From contig BTRK01000005.1 in the NCBI GenBank assembly GCA_036245805.1, forward strand, positions 47,789,216-47,853,215: a DNA stretch of 64,000 bases, read 5' to 3'. The position numbers and the translations under genes were made by a program. Positions 10,956 through 21,600 of this stretch are shown here, in pieces (within the stretch, counting starts at the first letter, position 1; every line of letters starts with the position of its first letter). The stretch is from Pristionchus mayeri (Eukaryota; Nematoda; Chromadorea; Rhabditida; Neodiplogasteridae). The notes beneath the pieces were generated by a model. That model ran no database searches. It had not been told where the DNA came from and saw only the letters and a program-made list of their open reading frames with translations.

Positions 10956-11905
10956 TATGCTGCACGCTGCAGCCGTGATTCAAGGCGGTTGCGGTCATTC
11001 TTGCAACCTGTATTATGTGCTAAATTTGAAATTAAAACAGTTTGGCGGGAAAATATGTGTCTATGAATGTGTTTAATACTGTTCGTCACAAGTGCACATG
11101 TTTTGTATTAATCCTTTCTACCCTACAGGTTACTGTAATCAGCATACGGTATTTCAGTTGATATTTTCCGATTAGTATCAGTCAGCTTCCGGTTGTTTTC
11201 CTAAATCGTGGTGTGCGTACAGTACTCAAACTACCGTAGTTCGGGCTACTGCATCCGACGAATACAAGTTTGGTCACTGTAGATAATGAAGGCTATGGTA
11301 CCTTGGGCTGAACTACCTTCACCAAGTTTTCTCCACTACCTGCCAAAAATACATTGCCCGGGCGTCATGGTTGTGAGGTCGCCGCCAGTGCTGGACAGTT
11401 ATGCTAATGATCTATGGAAATGAAAGTACTGTTCAGTAATGTTAAATATATTTAACTGAGCTGTAATTCATTGTTTATTTAGTTCCATTAATTCAATCCA
11501 TCCTTTTTTGTATATTTATCGATAATGCATCAATAACTAATCCGTGAGCATATTTTATCTATCAGGTGGCTTTTGATCAGGTTATCGTTGCCCGGCTTCT
11601 TGTGTTCGAGAGGTCTTAGTGTCATTCGTAGTTGGGCGGAAGAACTTTCCGAAAAAGAGGTATCGGAACTGAAATACGTGTTGTTTTTGTGAAGACAAAA
11701 CTTTTTGCAAACTTTAGGGATTGTCAAAACGAAGAGCCAAACAGCGAGAGCGTTGTTGAGGATGAAAGTTGCGCTTAAAAATGCAGATTTAATTTCTAGT
11801 TTATACTGAGCTTATTGTATATCTTTCATAGCTCTTTAACACAAACTCAATTAAGCACACCCGGAACCCCAGATCATGCTTCACAAGTATCCTAAACAGT
11901 AAATC
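10956..11905. other. No gene seen
   Basis: Intergenic stretch between the 73-aa secreted gene and the receptor-like gene on the minus strand. No splice-consistent coding exons were found on either strand. Confidence 0.5.
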
Positions 11906-14149
11906 CTACAGCACGAACTTGTTCCAAGCGACGCAGACCGCATAGATCACTCGCTCCTTCTCGTATTCTTCTTGAGTAATGATTGTGGTTTCATTGCGAT
12001 CAGGAATGATTCGTTTTTCTACTTGCAGCGACACTGGGAGTATAATATCGGCTGGAAATATAATCTTTGAAAGTTGGAAAAAATACTCAACCGACCAAAG
12101 CAGGCGGCAACAGCAACTAGGGAAACGAGATAAACATCGCAGAAATGATTTAATGCCAGCCCCATCCATCTGAATACTAGTTAATTTAGGCAAAATTGCA
12201 ATTTTATAAACGAGCTTACCCGGTTTGCTCTCACTTTGCATACAATAACTATGTAGATCACTATTGAGGCTAATACGAGGGCCGGGCTGATTAAATCAGC
12301 TGTGATCTATAATATAACACATTAGGAACAGAGAATTTGACTAGGCAATGCTGCTTTAATGAGCCTCAAAATGTAAATAGGCTTAATATCCGTGTTTTAT
12401 CTAGTTCCTACATGACATGATTTCCTTTCGACACTAGGGATGGCTTGGCAAGAAACGGTCTCTTCATAATGCACACTCTCTCGCCGGCCTGATTGGTGAG
12501 AGAGTGTGTAGTTTGAAGAGAGTCATTTCTAGCCAAGCCATCCCTATTCTACACAATTTCCTTTTTGCTACCGGTAATACGTAGTAAATAGTTCGTGCCT
12601 CATCATCATCATCATCATGAGCTTATAAAATATAATTTCACATTGTTCGTACCAGATAACCATCGAGTTCCGGTTGCACTACAAGCTGTACAAGAACAAC
12701 AACCAATGTAATTATCCAAGATCCGATTATCGCAAGCCAAAGCCTTGGTTTAGTCCAAATCTGCAAAAAATTCGATGAAAAAAATTCTGTCAAATATACA
12801 TACTATGTTTTGATGAAGAGGGAATAGAATTGACGTCAGCTTAGTTGAGGCCATTAGGAGGTTTGAAGTGCTAGCCAGCATGCGGACCGCATTTATCAGA
12901 AATACGAACTGCACAATGTCATTATATTATTATTATTTTCATTGTTATTATAATTATAAATATGTTATTGTTATTATTATTATAAATATATTATAATTAT
13001 TATTGACTTGAAGACTTACGGTGACCATCTCGATCCACACACTGAGCTTTTGCTGAAACACTGGGACCTGCAATTACTTATTATTCATTGGCTTTATTGA
13101 AAACTCCCCCCCCCCTTCCCCCACTCTACCTCACTCATTGCTAGGCATATTTCCCTGATTTTAGGTAGTATAGCTCTCTGCGATGAGGGGGTGAGGGAAA
13201 ATTGGACGGGAGGGGAGCATCTATCCAAGAAATTGCCGAAAATGTGCTTATACATCAAAGTAGGCCAATGACATTCCAGCGGCGTCCGTGAGAAACATCA
13301 GAGAATGACCGATGACTGGAATTTATACAATAAATATTGAATTTGCTACAATTGATATGATGTATGTACTTTTAATAAAAGCAAATACATAGGGCAGATT
13401 TCGTTTACGCGCTTCTTAAATTGATTAACTCGTTTCAGAATGGGCGTGGCAGCATAGTATCTCGACTAGTGTTTCCCTTTTTGATCGATTTGGGCATGTA
13501 TGTAATTAGAAGAACGAGCAAACGGGAAACCCTAACCATTAAAAATCCCTACTCGAATCACTAATCGACCAGATGATCTGTATAGAACACACGAAACACA
13601 TCTGATAGAAAACTTTCCCCTGGACCCCCCCCCCCCCCTCTAGATAAGTATCTAGATATATCCTTTAGATAAGATAACTAGAGTTCTCTTATTGGAAAAT
13701 TTCAACTGTATACATAAAGAGGGGCGAATTCAACACACCTGAAAAATTTTAAAAAAACGAGCTAATATTTTCCAATAAGGGAACTCTACAAATAACTCTC
13801 ACCCGTGTTCAAAATTTGTATTCGAATGATATATTCAGTTGTGCGGCAGGCTTCGGAAGATACGAGAACATAAGCAAATCTGAATTATCTGATTATCGAA
13901 CAGCTCACACTTGACCAACAAATTTCGCAATTCGGGTGTATCTTCATGACACGTGCTCTCATCGTTTGACCGGTCGATGAAGTGTGTAGAATGAACAAAA
14001 AAAATCCCGAATTACAAGCTTTTGACTAACCGGGCGAAGGCAAGAACATGTAGTAGTTCAATGACGATCGCAGCACAAGTGATGACGTCCGTAACTTCGA
14101 CGGGGAAGTAAAACCCAGGGTCAGCATCGAGATAATCGTCATCTTCCAT
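11906..14149 (-). CDS. Serpentine (7TM) receptor-like protein
   Basis: Eight exons, all in phase: 14031-14149, 13803-13879, 13254-13315, 13020-13067, 12804-12908, 12653-12760, 12220-12306 and 11906-12169, giving 289 aa. Hydrophobic segments follow one another as in nematode chemoreceptors: exon 1 (VITCAAIVIELLHVLAFA), exon 3, exons 4-5 (FVFLINAVRMLASTSNLLMA), exon 6 (LWLAIIGSWIITLVVVLVQL) and exon 7 (ALVLASIVIYIVIVCKV), the last followed by a basic stretch. Five segments are clear. In the last exon the phase-consistent frame is only weakly hydrophobic and ends in a charged tail, whereas the next frame over is strongly hydrophobic (NHFCDVYLVSLVAVAACF), so the TM6-TM7 part may be mis-framed. 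A subfamily cannot be assigned. Confidence 0.62.
12435..12546. mobile_element. Foldback MITE, 'GGGATGGCTTGG' ends with CTCTTC/CACTCTCTC core
   Basis: Nearly complete palindrome of 112 bp: it starts TAGGGATGGCTTGGC and ends GCCAAGCCATCCCTA, with TA on both sides as a possible target duplication. The inner core reads ...CTCTTCAtaatgCACACTCTCTCgCCGG... and back. It lies in the intron after exon 7 of the receptor-like gene, downstream of its exon 6. Sister copies are at 17180 and 43820. Confidence 0.88.
13681..13788. mobile_element. MITE with agttctcttattggaaaat ends
   Basis: gagttctcttattggaaaat and attttccaataagggaactc form terminal inverted repeats of about 20 bp around 65 bp of AT-rich sequence, in an intron of the receptor-like gene. 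A single end of the same type is at 18140, and related ends are at 2080, 2745 and 41288. Confidence 0.75.
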
Positions 14150-14590
14150 TGTAAAAGGAGTTTAAATGATTTATTTCACCTCTCCTAAATAGTGCCCGCT
14201 GTGATTGGTTTTCGGAACGCTGAAAAGATCGGCTTCGTGTACAAAAACGTGATTCACTCGCTGAAGAAATTGCGAACCAACCCAATTACCTGAACTGTAA
14301 TATCGATAATTTGGTTCTTTGATTACACTTCGTTGACGTGTTCATTCATGCTGCGAATTCAAGAATAGGAAATTCCGGCAAATGGATATCATTACGCATG
14401 ACTTGGGGAGAAAGGTATTAGAGTAGGAAAGGGATCACATATTTATCGAAGTAGCATTTATTATAATTATCAGGACTTTCAATTGGGCGACAAATATGCC
14501 AACTTTCGATTACTCGGTTCATAATTTATATATAGATGTGATAATAGCAGTGTATCTTATCGTTGGGGGGGGGGGGTCCACAGCCACGCC
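14150..14590. other. Intergenic between two minus-strand genes
   Basis: No coding signal. A run of ten or more G lies at about 14565. The 5' end of the receptor-like gene is on the left and the last exon of the F-box gene on the right. Confidence 0.5.
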
Positions 14591-14805
14591 TCAGTAATTT
14601 TCGAACGGTTCATTCACTCGCGAAATGTGCTTGACACTCAGGACTTGGCCGCTTGCTGACTCAGTCACTGAAAATATATACAATATAAATAATATTGTAA
14701 ATATAAATTACAAAATTGAATGTAAACAAAATCTTAAGACCAATATCTATTTTTAGGCAAGTACGTGAATGATCTAACATTGAATATCGTAATGCCTGCG
14801 AGGAA

Positions 14806-14898
14806 GAGCAATCGTCTGACTCTCTTCAGTTTGCACGCTCTCTCGTCTATCTGACAGGCGAGAGAGCGTGCAAACTGAAGAGAGTCAGACCATTGCTC
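14806..14898. mobile_element. Foldback MITE, 'GAGCAATCGTC' ends
   Basis: A 93-bp near-perfect hairpin: GAGCAATCGTCTGACTCTCT...CTTCAgtttgCACGCTCTCTC and back to ATTGCTC. It is flanked by similar 7-8 base strings (cgaggaa / tgaggaa), a possible 8-bp target duplication. It lies in the last intron of the F-box gene. Sister copies are at 38178, 55705 and 62171. Confidence 0.88.
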
Positions 14899-15954
14899 GT
14901 GAGGAACGATGCTTGTTTTATTCAAGTTGACGCCTGAGATTGCCAGCCATACATGTTTGTATCTAGTTGAGGCAACTTCTGAAATATTTTACAGATTAGA
15001 TTGATGCATATAATAATGTGTTTTGAAAGTTTTGGAAGTTTTAGTATTCAAGTCCTCATTTTAAACACATTTCTTTCCTTTTTCGAGAGTTACCGTGCAA
15101 TTATGAACAACTGACTTCACACAAAAGGTCGAGCTTAAAAATCTCAGGGTCAAATTTCATGTTTGTAATGAGCAGTTTGTCCAGCTTGTTTGTGAACATG
15201 TCGAGAATAGCCGACGCCCATCTGAAGGGATTTCCTAAAGGAGAGGAAGAGAGGCAATAACGATGAAATTAAGGATTACCGAATGTTAAGACGTATCCTC
15301 TCCACTCTCCCGAATTATTAATATGAATTTGCCGAAATTATGTTGACAAAAAAAAGCAGAAATTTAACTTAAATTGCTATATTTTTATTTGGAAAATTCG
15401 AAAATATTACATGGAAGATCAACTGAATTCACAGCAGTCATTGAAATTGTGATCTGATTTTGTAGAAATTCGCGATTTCCAATAAAACTGTTCATTTTAG
15501 ACCTAAAATAGAAAACAATCGGTCATTTTTATTATGTAACTTACATATCATCATTAAATATGTTATCACAGAAGAACTCCAAGTGTTTAACTTGTACACC
15601 CTTCAGTATTTTCGAATACATAGAGACATCATTATCAGCTACGTAAAGCCGGGCTTTTTGCATCCGATTTGCAAATAATCAGCTCAGAAACTCAACAATA
15701 GCAAGCTTTTTTGTCTTGGTCAGTGCACGGCCGAGATTAAAATCGATTTTCCATTCGAAAGACTGTAATCAATGATGGTTACTCGCGTTCTCTATTTTGA
15801 ATCCGCATACCAATTCAAATGAATTGTCCGAGCACTCTGGCTTGAATTCGTGATGTGCAAAGACATCACGAATCATGTAACCCAAGAAGAACAGCTTAGG
15901 TGCGATAATATTCGCTCGTACGTACTAAATGTATCATTTTCAAATCATAATAGT

Positions 15955-16108
15955 TACTAGGGTTCAACCCGAATTGGGAATCTTTTGAATCGTTATCAGT
16001 TATGCTTCATGTAAGATATATAGTTCAAATAAATGACGCACATGAAACATACTTGAAAATTTGACAAAAATGCCCAGGAATGCCCAATTCGGTGAACCCT
16101 AATTGTTA
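15955..16108. repeat. Small inverted-repeat element in an F-box intron
   Basis: agggttcaacccgaattggg at about 15959 pairs with cccaattcggtgaaccct at about 16083-16100, with gttact strings near both ends. About 145 bp, non-coding. Confidence 0.65.
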
Positions 16109-16612
16109 CTGGCTTGGCCAACGTCGCGCCGGAAGCAGCGAAGAGTGATCTCATCAACAGGAACGGCATTTTGTTGGATAGCTAGCCCGTCGACAGAGGC
16201 TTTGATTGCCTTTGAAACCTGGAAATCTATAACGTTTATTAAAAACACATTAATTGTTACCAATCTGAGCCTGCAAGCTGCTTCGGGAACCCTTCCGAAA
16301 ATATTACACAGAAGTTCATTCGGTAATTGTTCAAGGACAGACGAAGAGAGCTCACTTGATTTGGAATGGTGTGACATCAGAATCTACTCGAATTTTACGA
16401 TAAATATATCCGAATCTTAATAATGTGAGGAATAAGAGGACAGTGCGCGAAATGGTATGTAAATAATGTGCTAACACTGGTTCACAAACATAAATAAAAT
16501 ATGTTATTTTTAATGAATTGAAGAATTATTTGAACAAAAATGGGGCGTGCGATCTCATCGCTAAAGTTTCTCGGCGAATTGATATGCGGAGTCATAGCGA
16601 GCCCTTATCTCA

Positions 16613-16615
<3 letters not shown>

Positions 16616-16665
<50 letters not shown>

Positions 16666-16672
16666 CCTCTCT
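16616..16672. repeat. (CT)n microsatellite
   Basis: About 57 bases of uninterrupted CT repeat, followed by a short repeat of ctctcccgctatccctaccg. Confidence 0.97.
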
Positions 16673-17179
16673 CCCGCTATCCCTACCGCTCTCTCCCGCT
16701 ATCCCTACCGCTCTACCTATGTTACTCAGCATGATTTCGAAAGAATGTTTGATGCGATGAGAAATACGCAAATGTTTGCGATTAGCGTTCGCGCCAACGC
16801 TAAGATCTAGTCGAAATCTTTCTACTAACAACGGATTTCGCATTGTCGATGTGGAGTTGAGCAAATATGTGCATTGTATTTGTGCTCATAATCGCATATC
16901 TTTGATTTTTGAATAAAATTGTTCGAGTAAAATTGTTCGACTGATGGGCGCGACTGTATTTTCAAAAAAAATAAGAAAAAAACACAATTTATATGAAATG
17001 GAGGAGAGGGCGTTTCCCCTCTAAAGTTTATTGGCGCATTGTCGCTTATTTCTTTCTTTGTGTCTCTTGTCTCATTTGTGCCCTGAGGGCAAATTTTGAG
17101 CGATCGATACCAAACATTCAGGATCATCTTTGGACGCTGACTTGTGATCGATACTGTATAGTGCGCGCAAAATGTTACG

Positions 17180-17287
17180 CATGGCTGGGCAAGAAACGGT
17201 CTCTTCATACTACACCCTCTCTCGCCGGTCCGATTGGTGAGAGAGTGTGCAGTTTGAAGAGAGTCATTTCTTGCGAAGCCATCCCTA
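17180..17287. mobile_element. Foldback MITE, 'GGGATGGCTTGG' family
   Basis: gcatggctgggcaagaaacg...CTCTTCAtactaCACCCTCTCTCgCCGG and back to ttgcgaagccatccctag. Same family as 12435 and 43820. Confidence 0.85.
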
Positions 17288-17609
17288 GTATATGTATCAC
17301 ATCTAACGAGCACACTTGTGAAGAGAGAAAGGGATGGTGAGCCCTTTGGTGTGTTTCCGTCTCAGAGGAAATGAAAGAAAAAGGCGCAGAGTAGCGGCAG
17401 TTTGTCGTTCTTAGTTTAACAAAATTAATTTCTTAATTTCACGACCCACTGGTCTTGGACCTCTTTTCCGGGCCTCTGCGAGGCCCACCCATGTTGACTG
17501 CTATACTGCCCCTCTTCTCATCCCTCTTCATGCTTTTATTTTCCGGGCCTGCTCAAAAGTACACAATGAATTTCATGGGCAAGTCGTGCCTGGCTCATGT
17601 TTCATTCAT

Positions 17610-17735
17610 TCTTTCTCTCTCCTTCTCCCTGTCTCACTCTCACTCCCCCCCCTTTTTCCCTATCTCCCTCCCTCTCTCTCTCTCCCTCTCTTTCTCTCTC
17701 TCTTTCTCTTTCCCTCTCTCTCCCTCTCTCCGGAA
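17610..17735. repeat. CT-rich low-complexity tract
   Basis: About 125 bases made almost only of C and T on the plus strand (cctctctctctctccctctc and variants). No gene content. Confidence 0.9.
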
Positions 17736-18630
17736 GTGTACTGAAGTAAAGTAGCGTGAGTCCCTCCCTGTCCAATATTTTCAGTCGCACATTTGCCCTT
17801 TCCTCTTCTTTTTAATTCTCTGCCTCTTGAGTCTCAACTATGACATGCTGAACCTTTTTGGGCCCAAATGTGAAAGAGCGTTTCCCTTTTCGACGCTTTC
17901 CCCAGTTAATCAATCACACTCTGGGCATGTTGCTGCGCGTATTTTTTACGAATGCATGACATAAAAATTGTTGTTTATCCTGCTCTATCATGCGTCGCCT
18001 GACGAAAAGCGGCCCTGCGAAAGATTACTTTTCCTGGTTCCTGGAATGTCAGGTCACTTTCCAGATATGTTTCATTGCATCTATATAGTTGATCAACGTT
18101 TGTTTATTTAGCGCAACTGGAACTTACCCGAACATTCAACAAACATTTTCCAATAAGGGAACCCTATTTCTGGAGGCTGAAGCTCATCCGTTTCTCTTCT
18201 GAAATGTGCCGAAGTGAGCTTTCTCGCTGTAACCTCGGGCCACACTGCCTAATCAACGCGGACACTTTTATAGCACCATATTCGAATGTGAAAACCCTGT
18301 GGCAGTGCGTTAACATCTCTTTGCGTATCCGGAAGCGTGCGAAGACTTCATATCCATTCATGTTCCTGTCATTCAAAAAAACCTTAATGTAGCAAATGCA
18401 TCAATTTAAATTTTGTTGAACCTTGATAAATACAATTTGTAGGCAGATTTCATAGTGCTCAATCATATGTGCTCATCTATCATCATATTAGCGTATTTTT
18501 TTATTGGTTCAGAAAAATGTATTGGTCAGATTTCATATTCACTCTGTTTCCATTGCATTACTTCGTCGATTCTATCGTACTATTTCTCATGAAGTACGTC
18601 CTTCTAAATCATGTGTTTCATATATTTAGA

Positions 18631-21600
18631 ATGGCTTCGTCCTTTGCTACCTCTCAGCAATCGGTAGAGGAAGTACGTTTACAAAGATTTGTATAATTAA
18701 TTAATTAATTAATTAACTTTTGTTTATTATTTGCATCTTCCGCTCGACACGACTTTAAAATGTTCAGGATAAGCCGAAACCTGTGCATTAGTGAGATAAT
18801 TCGACATTCTTATCGCATTATGCACTGTTCATTGATTACAGAAAGAAAAGCAGACGGATAAGGGCACTGTGGATTATATATCTCAACTTCATGGCGACTG
18901 CTTGCTTCATATTTTCCGATACTTAAAAAGGTTTGACATACAAAATATAACTGTTCCTGCATAGTTAAAAATTCAAATCTTTTCAAAAATCGATTTTTCA
19001 AAAAAAACATTCAGAGGCGATTTATACCGTGTGAGCCAAGTCTCGAGAAGGATGCTTGCCTATGCGGAGAGTGAAGAGTTGGATGAAATTAAATGGGAGC
19101 GCGCTCATGTGAAGATATCAGAGGAAGAGGTAAATATTTAATATTTTGTATTAGGTTGAACAGAAAGTCTTTATAAACTTTTTATTTCCCTTCTTCTGAC
19201 AATAAAGCACAAGAGCAAAATCAAGCATATGCACCATTGTTATCTATGACAAATCTCCAACGTTCAGGCAACTTATGGATTCCCTCCTTATAGAACCCAT
19301 CTCGGCGTGAATTAAAATATTGCTTGAGTGCGGCCTCGATCGCCCCACGGGAAGTGAAGGATCTCTGATCGAAATGACGGGTCAGATCCGAGAACAACCA
19401 ATAATCCGAAGGGGCCAAGTCAGGAGAATACGGTGGATGAGGGAGAATCATCCAGCCATTTTTGGACAGCTCCTGCTTGACCTGCCGTGCAACATGGGGT
19501 CGGGCGTTATCGTGTTGCTAGTACACTTTCTTCAGGGGAGATTGTGCGACTTTCGTTCAGGGGAGATTGTGCGACTTTCTTCTTGAGATTCTGTAGTTGT
19601 TTCGTGTAGACGTCTCCAGTAATTGTCCGCCCCTCAGGTAGGAGTTCCCAGTAAATCGGGCCATCCACTCCCCACCAGACAGAGAGCAAGATTTTCTTGG
19701 GGTGAAGGTCAGGCTTTGCGACGTCCTGTGGGGTCTCATTGGCATCCACCCACTGTGCCCTCCTATGGTGATTCTCATAGTAGACCCACTTCTCGTCCCC
19801 TGTTATGAGACGGTCCAACCATCGATCTCCAGCGTGAAGAGTGAGTAGAGAAAGGGAATCGTCAACTCGGTGATCAAGCTGGTCTTGGGTCAATTCGTGG
19901 GGTATGAAACGGCCTAGCTTCTTCTTCTTGCCAATGGAGAACAAACCATTTACGATGGTGCCTTGCGATACCCCAAGTGTGGCTGCCATGTCGCGGGTGC
20001 TTTGGAAGGGATCCGATTCCACTACGATCCGTAGTGCATCCAAATCCAGCTCGGGTGGCCTCCCAGACCGGTCAAGATCATCCATGGAAAAGTCCCCCTT
20101 CTCGAAGCGTTGGTACCAATTGCGTATGGTCTGGTAGTGAGGGGCATATGACTCGTAGACTTCAGCCAACTGACGTTCCGATTCCTTCATTGTAGTGTGA
20201 GAGAGGAATAAGAATAACAGAACGTTGCGGATGTGCAAGGCCGTGGGAACAAACATCGTGGTCTTACTAGTGGCAGAATGAAAAGAGTGAAATGGGAGGT
20301 TGTTGACCACATAGTCCCTTTGTCATGTGTTATTCACTAGAGGCGAGGGAACACCAAAGGTCTCCTGCACTGAGCAGTGATCGAGCAAAACAGTTTATAA
20401 AGACTTTCTGTTCAACCTAATATCTAATATTACTACATTTTAATGTACTTTTTTATTGCATTAGTATAGAGAAGCGATTAAGCGGATTAGGAATATTGCC
20501 AACAACATTTTTAGGGTATTATGAATGGAATTTTCAGGGTATTATGAATGACATCACTCTGCATATACATGACGAAGATCATCCCGAGTGTGGAGAGTAT
20601 CATTGCTACCACTGCAGCATATCTCCAGAAAAATCAGAATATGTTCAAATTTATATTGGATGTGTCCACGATTACGAAAGGCCATTGGTTAGTTAGTTTC
20701 CACTTTTTGTTCAAAAGAATTATTAGTACAAGATTTTTAAATATGAAAATGATAATATCCAATCAATTATCTGCAAATTCCTACTAAACCACTAAGCAAA
20801 TTAATTGCAAAAATCAGGAGCGCCAAAGTCCGACATGGGGTCGGCATGCAGACCAATGGGCGCTTCTTCGAAATATCGTCATTCATCACAACTTGAGCAA
20901 GGTTTCAATCAATTCAGTAAGCAATTATTCATGTATAATTTTGAGGCAAGGGTAAGGTTCATTAAAGATATTTTGAGCTGGCATAAGTATGTATACAATG
21001 TTGAAAACAAAGAACATCGTTTTTAATGTGTTATGTAATTTCGGTTTTAAAAGAAGTGAATTATAATCTATAAATCAATAATTACATATAAATTATGTTA
21101 TTCTATTTTCAGAAGAAATACACCAGTGCTGATGTGTTTCACAAAATTCGTGAGGCTTTGAATGGAACCAAAGTTCACGAGTTCTCCGTTTCGATCGAAT
21201 GTGATAGAAGATGGGAATCGGAAGATGCACAAGCGTGAGTAATTAGTTTTTGCTACCAATTGTATTTTAGATTGTCCATGCTCCCAAATTGATAAATTAG
21301 TTTCAAAGTGGAACTGTTTGTGAAATGCATCTTGCTGATTTATCTATAATTTGTGGCTAAAAGTTCACCAACATAAGAGAGGAATCGCGAGAGAATCGAC
21401 CACGCCGCGGCGGTAGGATTCAAGTTTGTCCAATCCCGCTATAATTTTGGTGATAAGTATTTCAAATGATGCTCTTTCAAACTGCGTCGTCAGAATTTTG
21501 ATATCTATCGTCATCGTTGAGATTCAGACGGCCAAACTTGGGACTATCACTTTTCGGCACTCAAATCGGGCACACTAAAATGATCATATCTCCGTTTAAA

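Larger units (their letters stand above)
14591..16377 (-). pseudogene. F-box protein gene with in-frame TGA codons (probably disrupted)
   Basis: F-box proteins recruit substrates to SCF ubiquitin ligases and are greatly expanded in nematodes. Exons: 16261-16377, 16123-16218, 15811-15924, 15545-15762, 15411-15487, 15121-15234 and 14591-14667. The F-box spans exons 1-2 (LEQLPNELLCNIFGRVPEA, then VSKAIKASVDG), after MSHHSKSSELSSS. Later exons are hydrophobic/charged repeats typical of the C-terminal recognition part (APKLFFLGYMIRDVFAHHEF; VKHLEFFCDNIFND). Exon 4 has an in-frame TGA at 15679-15681 with good coding on both sides, and joining exon 5 to exon 6 makes a second TGA. Exon 2 also needs a weak donor (gttggc) for phase. 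Either this is a decaying copy or these sites are misread; the F-box itself is intact. Confidence 0.6.
16378..18630. other. Intergenic with simple repeats and one MITE
   Basis: Lies between two divergently transcribed F-box genes. It contains a (CT)n run (16616-16672), a CT-rich tract (17610-17735) and the foldback at 17180-17287. Open frames here come from the CT tracts. A MITE end (attttccaataagggaaccc) is at 18140. Promoters of both genes presumably lie at its two edges. Confidence 0.5.

Noticed and set aside
16610..17790. Ser/Leu- or Arg/Glu-repeat frames
   Set aside because: Translation of CT-rich tracts.
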